41,462 nt of DNA, taken from contig JACQZR010000236.1 of assembly GCA_016213775.1 (NCBI GenBank), forward strand, positions 1-41,462, given 5' to 3'. Position numbers and translations under genes: made by a program. The stretch's first letter is position 1. Each line of letters begins with the position of its first letter. The notes beneath the pieces were generated by a model that was not told where the DNA came from, did no database searches, and saw only the letters and a program-made list of their open reading frames with translations. Shown here in pieces: positions 7,951-17,025 of this stretch. This DNA comes from Acidobacteriota bacterium. Its GTDB lineage: Bacteria; Acidobacteriota; Terriglobia; Bryobacterales; Bryobacteraceae.

Positions 7951-8319
7951 ATGGACGTCGAGCGGACAATTAGCTTCATCCTCGAACAGCAAGCAGGCTG
8001 GGAGGCACGCTGGGCCAAAGCGGACGAGCGCTGGGCAAAAGCGGAAGAGCGAATCGCCAAGAATGAGCGGCAGATTGAGGGGATCCTCAAGCTGCTCAAA
8101 ATGGGGGCGCGCCAATTCGTCCTCAACGAACAACGTTGGAAGCAACACGACGAACGGATGGCAAGACTTGACCACCAGCTCGCCGACATGACCGAGAAAC
8201 TCGCCGACATGACCGGCAAGATCGACATCCTCATCGACAGCCAAATCCGTACCGACCAGCGTCTCGGCTTTTTGGAAAACAAGGGCAACGGTGGCAAACA
8301 CGACCCTCGCAAGTCCTAA
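7951..8319 (+). CDS. Small coiled-coil protein with internal repeats
   Basis: A 122-residue, highly charged protein with no signal peptide or membrane segment. It is almost wholly helical. Near-repeats are visible: ARWAKADERWAKAEERIAKNE in the first half and HQLADMTEKLADMTGKID in the second, both with the spacing of a coiled coil. Trp and His residues recur (EQRWKQHDERMARL). It is divergent from larE with 47 bases between the two starts, and 30 bases upstream of the receptor gene on the same strand. Similar short coiled-coil proteins are common in Acidobacteriota and Cyanobacteria but have no established role. It probably forms oligomers; function is unknown. Confidence 0.7.
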   Translation: MDVERTISFILEQQAGWEARWAKADERWAKAEERIAKNERQIEGILKLLKMGARQFVLNEQRWKQHDERMARLDHQLADMTEKLADMTGKIDILIDSQIRTDQRLGFLENKGNGGKHDPRKS

Positions 8320-8349
8320 GCACCCGCCACAACCCTGATAAACTGGTGC

Positions 8350-10932
8350 TTGCGACCCCTCTTAGCAACTTTCCTCGCCGTTAGTGTCTTCGCGGCCGAT
8401 CCGCCGTCCAAGACCACGCCCCCTGCCACGCCTGCGCCCAAGCCCGCCGCGGCCGCCACGCCTTCACTCAATTCCTCCGCCGCCAAGCGTAACGAAAACG
8501 TAGCCATCATCCGCATCGACACCGACGTCCTCAAAGAGGCCAACGTCCGCCTCGGCGTCAACTACGCCATCGTTCCCCAATCGCCCGTCGAGACCTCCAC
8601 TTACTCCGGTGAACACGGCCGCCCCGCGCGCGAACTCTCCGTCCTGCGCCCCGCGCCCATCGCTTCCGGCTTCCACCTCGACCTCTACGACAACATGCAG
8701 AACAGCGTCTTCAACGCGCGCACGTTCTTTCAATCCGGTCCCGTAAAACCCTCGCGCCAAAACCAATACGGTGCCCGCGCCACCGGTCATATCCAAGGCC
8801 TCGGCGATCTTACCTTCAACTTCTCGCAACGCAAGATCCAGGGCATGGTCAACGGCAACGTGCTCGTCCCGCTCGCCCACGAACGCTTGCCAAAGACCAA
8901 TGACCCGGCCCTCCGCGCCATCGTATTGAGCTACCTCGCCGCCTATCCCAACGCACTCCCCAACCGCACCGACTTCGATCAGCGGATGCTCAACACCAAC
9001 GCCCCGCAACTGATCCACGAGATCAATGGCAATCTCCGCCTCGACCGCGCAGTCACCACAAGAGGCAAGCTGATCCTCTTTCACGACATCTCGCGGCAGA
9101 ACGTCGATGCCTTCCAACTCGTCGCCGGCCAGAACCCCGATACCAGCATCCACAGTACACGCTCCCGCGCGACGTTCCAATACGCGATCTCCCCCCACAC
9201 CGACATCTCCGTCGGCGGTCAATTCACCCGCGTCGTGTCGCTCCTTACCGCCGAACCAAACGCTGTCGGTCCACGCGTCCGCATGGGGTATCAAATCGAG
9301 GAACTCGGCCCCGACAGCCACTTCCCCATCGACCGCGCGCAGAACACCTTCCGCTGGGGCTTCCTCGGCGCTCACCGTATCGGAGGCGGCCGCCACACCC
9401 TCACCTTCGGCGCCGATGCTTCCCGCCTCCAACTGAACGGCACCGAGACCAACGACTCGCGCGGCGTCATCTGGTTCCAAAGCAATTTCGGCCGTACCGC
9501 CATCGACAACTTGCTCTACGGCACGCCCACTACCTACCAGGTCTCCATCGGCCAGATGGCGCGCGGCTTTCGCAACTGGGAGGCCAACGCATTTGTTGCC
9601 GATCAGTGGCGTGTCACAGCGAAGCTCCAGCTCTACTTCGGACTTCGTTTCAACGCCCTCACAACCCCAACGGAAGTGAACAACCTGAACACGCTGCCCT
9701 ATCCTTGCGACTGCAACAATCTCAGCCCGCGGCTGTCCATCACCTATCAACTCCCGCGGCAGTGGGTTCTGCGAACAAGCTACAACCTCTCATACGATCA
9801 GATTCCTCCGGTCACCGCGCAGCAGGTTCGCTACAACGCGCCGCTCGTGCACTACGTGCAGATTCAGAACCCGAGCCTCCTCAATCCGCTTGCGAGCCTG
9901 AACCTCAACGATCCCAATCTCCGCACTTCACCCATCATCTTCAGCCGCAATCTCGTCGTACCCTACTCGCATCAGTACAACCTGCGTCTTGAACGCAAAC
10001 TGGGCGAGGCCATGCTCCGCATCGGCTACTTCGGCAGCCGGACATTCCAGATGATGAATGTCTTCATTGACAACCGCGCCGAGATCATCCCCGGCATGCC
10101 GCTCACCACCGCCAACGTCGACGCGCGCCGTGCCGACCCGCGCTACTACGATGTCAGGCGCATACTCAACGGCGGCATCGCCTACCTCGATGGCGCGCAA
10201 GCTACCCTCGATCTGCCGCGCTGGAAGGGCATCACTTCCGGCTTCAGCTACACCTTCTCGAAAGCCATCGACGAAGGCTCGGACTTCACCGCCACAGCCG
10301 CCAACCGCGACCTCTCCCGCGGACGCGCCCAGGCGCAATACGAATCCTTCAAGGACCGCAAGGGCCTCAGCAACTTCGATTCAACGCACGCGGTCATGAT
10401 CTACCAAAACATCGCACTGCCGAAGCTTGCGCACGCTCACGCAGCCCTTCGCCAAACCCTCGGTGGTTGGACGTGGGCCAACTCCGCGCTCATCAAATCC
10501 GGCACTCCGCTCACGCTCTTCGTTGGCAGCGACGCACCCGGTTTCGGCAATGTTGACGGTGGCCCCAGCGACCGTCCGAACATCGTCGATCCATCCATCC
10601 TCGGCATGACCATCAGCCATCCCGACATTGCGCGGCAAATCCTCCGCCGGGACAGATTCGACTTCATCCACCCGGGCGAACGCCGCGGCAGCCTCGGCCG
10701 CAATACGCTTCGCAAAGCCGGCATCGCCAATTGGAACAGCTCGCTCACCAAGCGGTGGCGCATCGGCGCGGGCGAGCGCTGGCTGCAGTTCCGAGCCGAG
10801 TCCATCAACCTCGGTAATCATCCCCAATTCGACGAGCCCAACCGCAACCTCAATGCCGAAGCCTTCGGCAAAATCACGAACGCGCTGAACGATGGACGGG
10901 TCTTTCAACTTGGCCTGCGCATCATTCTGTAG
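8350..10932 (+). CDS. Oar-like outer-membrane beta-barrel receptor lacking a recognisable plug
   Basis: An 860-residue protein beginning at TTG 8350, which gives a signal peptide (LLATFLAVSVFAADPP) followed by a Pro/Ala-rich tether (about 20-45). The rest resembles the barrel part of the Oar/TonB-dependent receptors abundant in Acidobacteriota: alternating strands such as ISVGGQFTRVVS, LQLYFGLRFNALTTP, LSPRLSITYQLPRQWVLRTSY and GITSGFSYTFSKAIDEG, and a C-terminal strand GRVFQLGLRIIL. Relatives are usually 1,000-1,250 residues, with a carboxypeptidase-regulatory domain and a plug in front of the barrel. Here I see neither the regulatory domain nor a TonB box. The transported substrate is unknown. 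It heads a tight operon: the FG-GAP gene starts 17 bases after its stop and the rhodanese gene overlaps that one. The rare start codon suggests low expression, or a start I have misplaced. Confidence 0.8.
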   Translation: MRPLLATFLAVSVFAADPPSKTTPPATPAPKPAAAATPSLNSSAAKRNENVAIIRIDTDVLKEANVRLGVNYAIVPQSPVETSTYSGEHGRPARELSVLRPAPIASGFHLDLYDNMQNSVFNARTFFQSGPVKPSRQNQYGARATGHIQGLGDLTFNFSQRKIQGMVNGNVLVPLAHERLPKTNDPALRAIVLSYLAAYPNALPNRTDFDQRMLNTNAPQLIHEINGNLRLDRAVTTRGKLILFHDISRQNVDAFQLVAGQNPDTSIHSTRSRATFQYAISPHTDISVGGQFTRVVSLLTAEPNAVGPRVRMGYQIEELGPDSHFPIDRAQNTFRWGFLGAHRIGGGRHTLTFGADASRLQLNGTETNDSRGVIWFQSNFGRTAIDNLLYGTPTTYQVSIGQMARGFRNWEANAFVADQWRVTAKLQLYFGLRFNALTTPTEVNNLNTLPYPCDCNNLSPRLSITYQLPRQWVLRTSYNLSYDQIPPVTAQQVRYNAPLVHYVQIQNPSLLNPLASLNLNDPNLRTSPIIFSRNLVVPYSHQYNLRLERKLGEAMLRIGYFGSRTFQMMNVFIDNRAEIIPGMPLTTANVDARRADPRYYDVRRILNGGIAYLDGAQATLDLPRWKGITSGFSYTFSKAIDEGSDFTATAANRDLSRGRAQAQYESFKDRKGLSNFDSTHAVMIYQNIALPKLAHAHAALRQTLGGWTWANSALIKSGTPLTLFVGSDAPGFGNVDGGPSDRPNIVDPSILGMTISHPDIARQILRRDRFDFIHPGERRGSLGRNTLRKAGIANWNSSLTKRWRIGAGERWLQFRAESINLGNHPQFDEPNRNLNAEAFGKITNALNDGRVFQLGLRIIL

Positions 10933-10949
10933 TTGATACAATCTCAACC

Positions 10950-12101
10950 GTGAGATACCCCGTCATTCTCTTAATCCTGCTCGCTGCTACCGGCCTCGTC
11001 TGGAGCTTCGGCCGCACGCCTGACATCCCTTTCGCCAAGCATGAAATTGATCTCGGCCAATCGGAGACCGCAGCCTGGGCTGACATCAACGGCGACGGCA
11101 AGCTCGACCTAGTCAGCGGCGAGAACTGGTTTGAAGCCCCCAAGTGGACCAAACACAAATTCCGCGACGTAGACTACGTCAACAACAACGTCGACACCTA
11201 CTACGACGATTTCAGCGACCTCCCCATCGACGTCAACAACGACGGCAAAGTCGACATCGTCAGTTGCGGCTGGTTCGGCAAAACCATGGACTGGTATGAG
11301 AACCCCGGCAAATCCGGCGAATGGAAGCGCCACAACATCGACAGCGGGAACAACATCGAGTTCTGCTTCCTGGTCGACATCGACAACGACGGCAAAGCCC
11401 GCGAGTTGCTCCCGCAGTATGGCGGCGCCAAGTCTCCGGTCACATGGTTCGAGCTCAAGAACGGCGCATGGGTCAGGCACGTCGTCAGCGCCATCGCATC
11501 CGGTCACGGCATCGGCGCCGGCGATGTGAATGGCGACAAGCGCACCGACATCATCACACCGAAAGGCTGGCTGGAGGCACCCGTCGATCCCAAGCAGGGA
11601 GAGTGGAAACTGCACGACGATTGGGACAACCCCGGAGCGCTCGGCTTCATGTTCGCCACCGACCTCAACGGGGACGGCAAGAAGGACATCGTTACCACCA
11701 TGGGCCACGACTACGGTGTCTTCTGGCTGGAACAAATGCCCACAGGGAAGTTCACCAAGCGCATGATCGACGACACCTGGTCGCAATCGCACGCCTCCGC
11801 TCTCGTCGACCTCAACGGCGACGGCCGCCTCGACCTGCTCACCGGAAAGCGCTACATGGCCCACGCGCACGACAAAGGTGCAGCCGAACCGCTCGGCATT
11901 TATTGGTATGACGCGCAAAAGCGGCCTGATGGCAAGGGCCTGATGTGGTCCCGCCACGTCGTCGATTACTCCACCCGCGCCGGAGCAGGCATGCAGATCT
12001 CCGTCGTTGATTTCGACGGCGATGGCGATCTCGACTTCGCCGCCGGCGGCAAGAGCGGTCTCTACATCTTTGAAAACCTGACAAAGAGGAAAACCCGATG
12101 A
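10950..12101 (+). CDS. Secreted FG-GAP/VCBS-repeat calcium-binding protein
   Basis: A 383-residue protein starting at GTG 10950, which directly precedes a signal peptide (VILLILLAATGLVWSFG). The mature part holds seven FG-GAP/VCBS-type blades, each with an acidic calcium loop: DINGDGKLD, DVNNDGKVD, DIDNDGKAR (its last Asp lost), DVNGDKRTD, DLNGDGKKD, DLNGDGRLD and DFDGDGDLD. The regular spacing and number fit a seven-bladed beta-propeller. Such proteins act outside the cytoplasm in binding or recognition, and in this phylum often accompany outer-membrane receptors. It lies 17 bases after the receptor gene and overlaps the rhodanese gene by four bases (ATGA), so the three are very likely translated from one message. 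Ligand is unknown. Confidence 0.85.
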   Translation: MRYPVILLILLAATGLVWSFGRTPDIPFAKHEIDLGQSETAAWADINGDGKLDLVSGENWFEAPKWTKHKFRDVDYVNNNVDTYYDDFSDLPIDVNNDGKVDIVSCGWFGKTMDWYENPGKSGEWKRHNIDSGNNIEFCFLVDIDNDGKARELLPQYGGAKSPVTWFELKNGAWVRHVVSAIASGHGIGAGDVNGDKRTDIITPKGWLEAPVDPKQGEWKLHDDWDNPGALGFMFATDLNGDGKKDIVTTMGHDYGVFWLEQMPTGKFTKRMIDDTWSQSHASALVDLNGDGRLDLLTGKRYMAHAHDKGAAEPLGIYWYDAQKRPDGKGLMWSRHVVDYSTRAGAGMQISVVDFDGDGDLDFAAGGKSGLYIFENLTKRKTR

Positions 12102-12481
12102 AACATTTTCTGCTCGCTGTGTGCCTGCTGCTGCCTGCCATGGCAGCCGACTTCACCCGGCGCCTTACTCCCGACGAGGTGCAAAGGCTCATTCAGGACG
12201 AGAAGAATCTATTCCTCCTCGATGTCCGCGCTCCCGGCGAAATCGCCGCCATTGGCGCTGTCAAGGGCTACGTCAACATCCCAATCGCCGAGTTGGAAGG
12301 ACGACTCAAGGAAGTCCCAAAGGACAAGATCATCGTGACCATCTGCACCCGCGCTGTCCGCGCCTCCAACGCTGCCGAGATCCTCTCCCGCAACGGCTAC
12401 AACAACATCGCCGGCGCCTGCGCCCTCGGCGAATGGAAAGAGCAGAAGAAACCGCTCGTGCAACAACCGGCAGAGAACTAG
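12098..12481 (+). CDS. Periplasmic single-domain rhodanese
   Basis: A 127-residue protein with a signal peptide (LLAVCLLLPAMAADF) and one rhodanese domain at about residues 23-120. Key features are LLDVRAPGEIAAIGAVKGYVNIPI, containing the structural Asp42 of the family, and the active-site loop ICTRAVRAS with the catalytic Cys83; the usual CxxGxRS appears here as CTRAVRA. Rhodaneses move sulfane sulfur through a cysteine persulfide or bind redox partners; with an export signal this one would work in the periplasm. Translation is coupled to the FG-GAP gene by an ATGA overlap. Its TAG stop lies inside a CTAG that is also the stop of the convergent regulator gene. A second Cys (Cys108) lies near the C-terminus. 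Confidence 0.87.
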   Translation: MKHFLLAVCLLLPAMAADFTRRLTPDEVQRLIQDEKNLFLLDVRAPGEIAAIGAVKGYVNIPIAELEGRLKEVPKDKIIVTICTRAVRASNAAEILSRNGYNNIAGACALGEWKEQKKPLVQQPAEN

Positions 12482-13797
12482 CCGTGGTACTCCTTCAACC
12501 GGTACTGCAGCGTGCGCAGGCTGATTCCCAACTGACGGGCGGCGTGCGTGCGGTTCCCATGATGCGCCGCGAGCGCATCCTCAATGGCCTGCCGTTCAAT
12601 ATCCTTGAACAACACCGGCCGGGCCGCGTTGTCCGCCGTCATCATCGGCAGATCCGCCGGCTCAATCACGTGATCGCAGAGAATCACCAACCGTTCCATC
12701 GTGTTCTGCAACTCGCGGATGTTACCCGGCCAATCGTACTCGACCAACACTGCCTCGGCCCGGGCACTCAACACCGGTGCACCCTTCCCCAACGACCTCG
12801 CTGATTGCCCCAAGAAGTGCCGTGCCAGCGGAATCACGTCTCCGGGCCGGCGCCGCAACGGAGGCAGCTCCACCGGAAACACATTCAGCCGGTAGTACAG
12901 GTCCTCGCGAAACCTGCCATCCGCGGCGCTCTGCTTCAAGTCGCGGTTCGTAGCCGCAATCAGCCGCACATCGGCCGTCAACTGCCGCGAACCACCCACG
13001 CGTTCGAACGTCTTGTCCTGAAGCACACGCAGCATCTTCGCTTGCAGGTTCGCATCCAACTCACCGATCTCGTCCAGGAACAGCGTTCCGCCCTGCGCGC
13101 GTTCAAACCGCCCCGCATGCTGCAGTGCCGCGCCCGTGAACGCCCCGCGCTCATGCCCGAACAACTCACTCTCAATCAGCGTGGAGCTCAGGGCCGCGCA
13201 GTTCACCGGCACGAAGATCTTGCCCGCGCGCTGGCTGTTGGCATGAATGCATCGCGCGATCAACTCCTTGCCCGTACCGCTTTCACCGGTGATCAGCACG
13301 GTGGCCCCAGTGGCCGCCACTCGACGCACCATCTCCAGCACCCGGAGCATTGCTGGATCGGTGGCGATCATATCCGCGCATGAGAACCGGCTCTCCTCCT
13401 GCTCCCGCAGGAACTCATAGTGCGTTTCCGCCGCTTTCTGATCGAGGGTCCGCCGCACCAGCACCCGCAGCTCTTCGGGGCTCGACAGGGGCTTGCCCAG
13501 ATAATCCGCCGCGCCCAGCTTCATCGCCTCCACTGCCGAAGCAACCGTGCTGAAAGCCGTGATCATAATCACCGGGGTTTCCGGCGCATGGTCCTTATGC
13601 CAGCGCAACACGGAAAGTCCATCGCCATCCGGCAGCTTCAGATCGGAGAGCACAATATCGAAGCTCAACGTGGCCGCCTCGCGCAAGGCATCGCGCATTG
13701 TTGCCGCTGTGGTGATCGCGTAGCCCTCACCGCGCAGTATGGTCTCCAACAGCTTTCGGAAGCCTGGGTCGTCGTCAACTATCAGCACGCGTTCCAT
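12478..13797 (-). CDS. NtrC-family sigma-54-dependent response regulator
   Basis: A 439-residue protein with the complete three-domain layout. The receiver domain (1-120) has the acidic pocket VDDD near residue 8, phospho-acceptor Asp52 in VLSDLKLPDGDG and the conserved Lys102 in GKPLSS. The AAA+ sigma-54 interaction domain (about 140-365) has Walker A GESGTGKE (171-178), the GAFTGA loop that contacts sigma-54 (218-223), and Walker B GTLFLDE (237-243). The C-terminal Fis-type helix-turn-helix is HAARQLGISLRTLQYRLKEY. When phosphorylated such proteins activate sigma-54 promoters. Its start overlaps the end of the sensor kinase gene by 16 bases, so the two form a kinase-regulator pair similar to AtoSC/ZraSR. 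The regulon is unknown; cytochrome genes nearby are possible targets. Confidence 0.93.
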   Translation of the reverse strand: MERVLIVDDDPGFRKLLETILRGEGYAITTAATMRDALREAATLSFDIVLSDLKLPDGDGLSVLRWHKDHAPETPVIMITAFSTVASAVEAMKLGAADYLGKPLSSPEELRVLVRRTLDQKAAETHYEFLREQEESRFSCADMIATDPAMLRVLEMVRRVAATGATVLITGESGTGKELIARCIHANSQRAGKIFVPVNCAALSSTLIESELFGHERGAFTGAALQHAGRFERAQGGTLFLDEIGELDANLQAKMLRVLQDKTFERVGGSRQLTADVRLIAATNRDLKQSAADGRFREDLYYRLNVFPVELPPLRRRPGDVIPLARHFLGQSARSLGKGAPVLSARAEAVLVEYDWPGNIRELQNTMERLVILCDHVIEPADLPMMTADNAARPVLFKDIERQAIEDALAAHHGNRTHAARQLGISLRTLQYRLKEYHG

Positions 13798-14939
13798 GAT
13801 CTCTCCCTAAAGCGCAGCACAGCCCGTGTGCCGCCACCTTCCACCGCGGTCAATTCCAATGTCCCGCCGAGCGATTCCGTCAGCTTTCGTGTGATCACCA
13901 GACCAAGCCCGGTGCCCGTCGCCTTCGTCGTAAAGAACGGCTCAAACAAACGCCCTCGCGCCTCGTCGCTGAACCCGATGCCGTTGTCGGTGACCGCAAT
14001 CGCAATGCCCAGGTGCGCGCCGGACTCCAGGCTCACGCGCACCACACCCTCCCGTTCGGCCGGAATCGACTCCACCGCGTTCTGCGCAAGGTTCACCAAT
14101 GCCTGCAAGAGCAACTCGGGGTCCGTCTTCCACGACACCGCGCGCGATTCGCATTCCACGCGCGCGCCCGACTGCCGCATGCGCACCAGCAATCCGGCCC
14201 GTACTTCCGCCCACTGGCACTCGCGCTCCCGGGCCGCTGGAGGACGCCCATACAACAACAGGTCGCGCACCAATTGTTCCAGCCGCGACGTCTCGCTCAG
14301 GATCGGCTCTAACAGCTCACGATGCGCCGCTCCCAGCCGTTCGGCGAGCAGTTGTGTAAAGCCCTTGATTGTCCCCAGCGGGTTTCGTATCTCGTGCGCC
14401 AGGACCGCCGACATCTTGCCCAACTCCGCCATGTGCGCCAACTCCGCTTGCCTGCGTTGGGCACGCATGGCATAGGCAAGCATGCCAAGCCACGCCGTGC
14501 TGCCGATGCAGGCGATCACGAGACCGTTCCTGGCGTGGGCCACGAGAAAGTCGGCTTCTGACGCGTCAAGGTCGATCCGCGCAATGCGCAACCCCTCCTG
14601 TCGATGGAACGGAACATAGGCGCGGAACAACTCCCGTTCCCCGGTCCTTACGGTCTCGGTACGAAAGAGCTCCTGGCCGTTCCACAGACCGCTCAGTTCC
14701 GGAGTCTCGTTGACGTAGAAGACCAGGCCGGCAAGCCCGGGCTCCTGCTCCATTAGTTCATCGGGAACCGTTTCCAGGCGGCCGGCTATCATTGCCGCGC
14801 GATGCCGCAGGTAGACCACCCGCTGCTCGCCCATTGCCTGCCAGGTCCGGATCGACGTCACTATCCACGCCACCGGCATCAGCGCCACTGCCAAAGGCAG
14901 CAGCATTCGGACGAGAGGCTGCAACCGGGAGGTCACCAT
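13782..14939 (-). CDS. Membrane sensor histidine kinase, partner of the NtrC-type regulator
   Basis: A 385-residue kinase when started at ATG 14939, immediately before the first membrane helix; the frame is open for 34 more codons but that stretch is Cys-rich and unlike the family. Two transmembrane helices (about 8-30 and 138-157) enclose a periplasmic sensor of about 105 residues. The H-box is LAHEIRNPLGTIKGF with phospho-acceptor His182. The ATPase domain has the N-box LVNLAQNAVESI, G1 VTDNGIGFSDEARGRLFEPFF and G2 GTGLGLVI. It should phosphorylate the regulator encoded directly downstream, with overlapping reading frames. No PAS or HAMP domain is evident. The signal is unknown. It is divergent from a small secreted protein gene, with 158 bases between the starts. 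Confidence 0.9.
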   Translation of the reverse strand: MVTSRLQPLVRMLLPLAVALMPVAWIVTSIRTWQAMGEQRVVYLRHRAAMIAGRLETVPDELMEQEPGLAGLVFYVNETPELSGLWNGQELFRTETVRTGERELFRAYVPFHRQEGLRIARIDLDASEADFLVAHARNGLVIACIGSTAWLGMLAYAMRAQRRQAELAHMAELGKMSAVLAHEIRNPLGTIKGFTQLLAERLGAAHRELLEPILSETSRLEQLVRDLLLYGRPPAARERECQWAEVRAGLLVRMRQSGARVECESRAVSWKTDPELLLQALVNLAQNAVESIPAEREGVVRVSLESGAHLGIAIAVTDNGIGFSDEARGRLFEPFFTTKATGTGLGLVITRKLTESLGGTLELTAVEGGGTRAVLRFRERSWNAC

Positions 14940-15097
14940 ATACTTAGATCCACTTCCGTCGAGACGGTGACACGAAAGTGTGCAAACCCTGCATGCCGCG
15001 CAATGCAAACTCTGCGCAACTACGTGGGAGACCCTTCGCACACGCCATCCAACTGAATTGGCAATCCACCTGCTCCCATAATAAAAGGAAGGTGCCT

Positions 15098-15466
15098 ATG
15101 CAACGACGATTCCTCCTGATGCTCATGCCGGCTGCGGCCTTGTTGGCGCAGCCGCCCGGCCCGCTGGTGGAACTCAAAGGACGCATTGAGAAGATCCGCA
15201 TGGCGCCGGGCAGCGGCATGCCACAGATCGAAGTGAAGTCCGCAACAGCCACTACCACCGTCCTGCTCGGGTCCATGCGCTTCCTGATGGAGAACAACTT
15301 CAGCCCCAAGGCCGGCGATACCGTCACTGTGAGCGGTTTCCGTAGCGGAGACATGGTGGTCGCCGTCAAAGTGGAAATCGCCGGCCGAGGCAAAGCCCTC
15401 GAACTCAGGGACAAGGATGGCCGTCCGCTGTGGCGGCGGGGACCGGCGGGCACGACGAAGCAATAA
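15098..15466 (+). CDS. Small secreted protein of unknown function
   Basis: A 122-residue protein with a signal peptide (RRFLLMLMPAAALLAQPP). The mature part looks all-beta: LVELKGRIEKIRM, IEVKSATATTTVLLGSMRFL, DTVTVSGFRSGDMVVAVKVEI. This alternation suggests a small OB-fold-like domain of the kind found in DUF5666-type periplasmic proteins, but I cannot assign the family firmly. The start is well supported by GGAAGG (15087-15092), five bases before ATG 15098. The frame stays open upstream but without family-like content. The last 62 bases overlap the 3' end of the convergent cytochrome gene. It is divergent from the sensor kinase gene, so it may be a target of that two-component system. Confidence 0.7.
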   Translation: MQRRFLLMLMPAAALLAQPPGPLVELKGRIEKIRMAPGSGMPQIEVKSATATTTVLLGSMRFLMENNFSPKAGDTVTVSGFRSGDMVVAVKVEIAGRGKALELRDKDGRPLWRRGPAGTTKQ

Positions 15467-16946
15467 CCAATGGCACGGCGTGCTTCGCCGCCACTCGTGT
15501 GAAGCCCGCATCCAAGCCAGTCAGATGGTGCGGCTTCAGGTTCTGGAACAGCGCCTCCACCTTTACCTGGTACTTCCCGCCGCGCGGCGCACGCACCACG
15601 TACTCTACAGTATCCGACCCTGGAACGAAGTCCGGATCGCCAGCCACGCCCACCGCTTCAATCCCGCGCATCGCGGCCTTGGCGTCGAAGCCCAACGGCA
15701 GGATGCGGTTGTCCTTGCGATATCCGGCGGCGCGCAGCAATGATGTGGTTGGCGCGCCTTTGACGTCACGGTATTCCGCTTCGTAGATCGCGGCTTGATC
15801 GCCGGCATCGATGCGCTGCCGGTGCGGCTGATTCGCTCCTCCGGCAATCTCGCCGCGCGCCGCATCCCATGCGCCCGATTCGAACACTGGCCCGCTCTCG
15901 CCGCGCACGTTGACGTGCAGCCACAACCGCCGGCTCGGAAACGCCGTTGGCAGTTTATGCCCGGTCCGGTTCACCGTAGTCACCCGGACACGTAGCGTGT
16001 CGCCGTCCTGCTGCGTGGCAACGCGCAGCGCCACCGAGCCCTTCAACGATGCGGTCGCGCGCCGTTCGGTCTGTTCCAGTACCGCCGCGTCTTCCGGATA
16101 GATCTCCGCCATGATGCGCGGCAGTTGGTAATTGCCGCCGGCGAAGGTGTGCATGCCATACGGAGTCCGCGGCTGCGTCGGCGGAAAGAACATCCCCATC
16201 GGATTGTGGGCAATGTACTGCGCCACTTCCTTGCCGTTGCGATCCTGCAGACGCGGCATGTGGCACGACTGGCAGGTTTTGCCGGCGCGGGGGTATCCGC
16301 TGGCGAGCCACTCCAGATACGGCGCCTGTTCCACGAACTCGCCGATGGCCTCGCCCTTATCGTTCAGAGTGGGTGTGATGACCGTGTGGCAAGTGGCGCA
16401 CAACGACGATTCGAGCACGTGGCGGCTCTGTACAGGCGTGTACCCGGTGTGATGCTCCATCGGCATCTGGAACGGCTTGGCGTGCGGCCCGTAGATTTCG
16501 TTCCTGGCGTTGATCTGGAAGCCTCCGGTGAAGGACTCGCGCTTGCCCAACCCTTCCGGCGAGATCTGATGACACACCGTGCAAGTGACACCTTCTCTAC
16601 CGCCGGAGTCCAACGCCGAGAGCGGCATGAGCTTGTTCTCCAGCCGCATCGGATACTGCTGTACCGGGGCGTGGCAGCGAAGGCACTTGTCTTCAATGAC
16701 GGCCTTGGCAGCGGGCGTGATCGCAACCTCCGACTTCACCTTCGCCAGCCAGTACGGGTCCTTGGCGGAGAAGGCCATCATGCTTCCGGACCACAACGCC
16801 ACCGGAGCGATGGACCTCGCTTCATCGGCGCCCATGGCCGATTCCCTGGGAGGTGCAATGCGCAGATGGCAGGAGGCGCAGACTTCGGACTTTTCGAAAT
16901 GGACTGCCGGCGGCGCCAGCAACAATGCGGCTAGAAGCGGAAGCAT
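15405..16946 (-). CDS. Pentaheme c-type cytochrome
   Basis: A 513-residue exported protein with a short signal peptide (LPLLAALLLAPPAVHF). It has five CxxCH heme c sites in the first half: CASCH (23-27), CLRCH (88-92), CTVCH (122-126), CATCH (183-187) and CQSCH (225-229). Several further His residues (for example in MEHHTGY) could be distal ligands. The remaining 280 residues are heme-free and beta-rich (LRVRVTTVNRTGHKLPTAFPSRRLWLHVNV), like the C-terminal domains of NapC/cytochrome c554-related multiheme proteins in this phylum. It probably carries electrons in the periplasm or at the outer membrane; partner and acceptor are unknown. The 62-base convergent overlap with the small secreted-protein gene is long; an earlier stop for either gene is not seen, so both are kept. 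Confidence 0.85.
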   Translation of the reverse strand: MLPLLAALLLAPPAVHFEKSEVCASCHLRIAPPRESAMGADEARSIAPVALWSGSMMAFSAKDPYWLAKVKSEVAITPAAKAVIEDKCLRCHAPVQQYPMRLENKLMPLSALDSGGREGVTCTVCHQISPEGLGKRESFTGGFQINARNEIYGPHAKPFQMPMEHHTGYTPVQSRHVLESSLCATCHTVITPTLNDKGEAIGEFVEQAPYLEWLASGYPRAGKTCQSCHMPRLQDRNGKEVAQYIAHNPMGMFFPPTQPRTPYGMHTFAGGNYQLPRIMAEIYPEDAAVLEQTERRATASLKGSVALRVATQQDGDTLRVRVTTVNRTGHKLPTAFPSRRLWLHVNVRGESGPVFESGAWDAARGEIAGGANQPHRQRIDAGDQAAIYEAEYRDVKGAPTTSLLRAAGYRKDNRILPLGFDAKAAMRGIEAVGVAGDPDFVPGSDTVEYVVRAPRGGKYQVKVEALFQNLKPHHLTGLDAGFTRVAAKHAVPLVIASSCPPVPAATADGHPCP

Positions 16947-17025
16947 AGATCAGAATGCAAGAGCACGTAGGATGCCATGATGTTGGCAGCCGGCGTGCAT
17001 GATATGCCTCCGGAGGTTCACTGAT

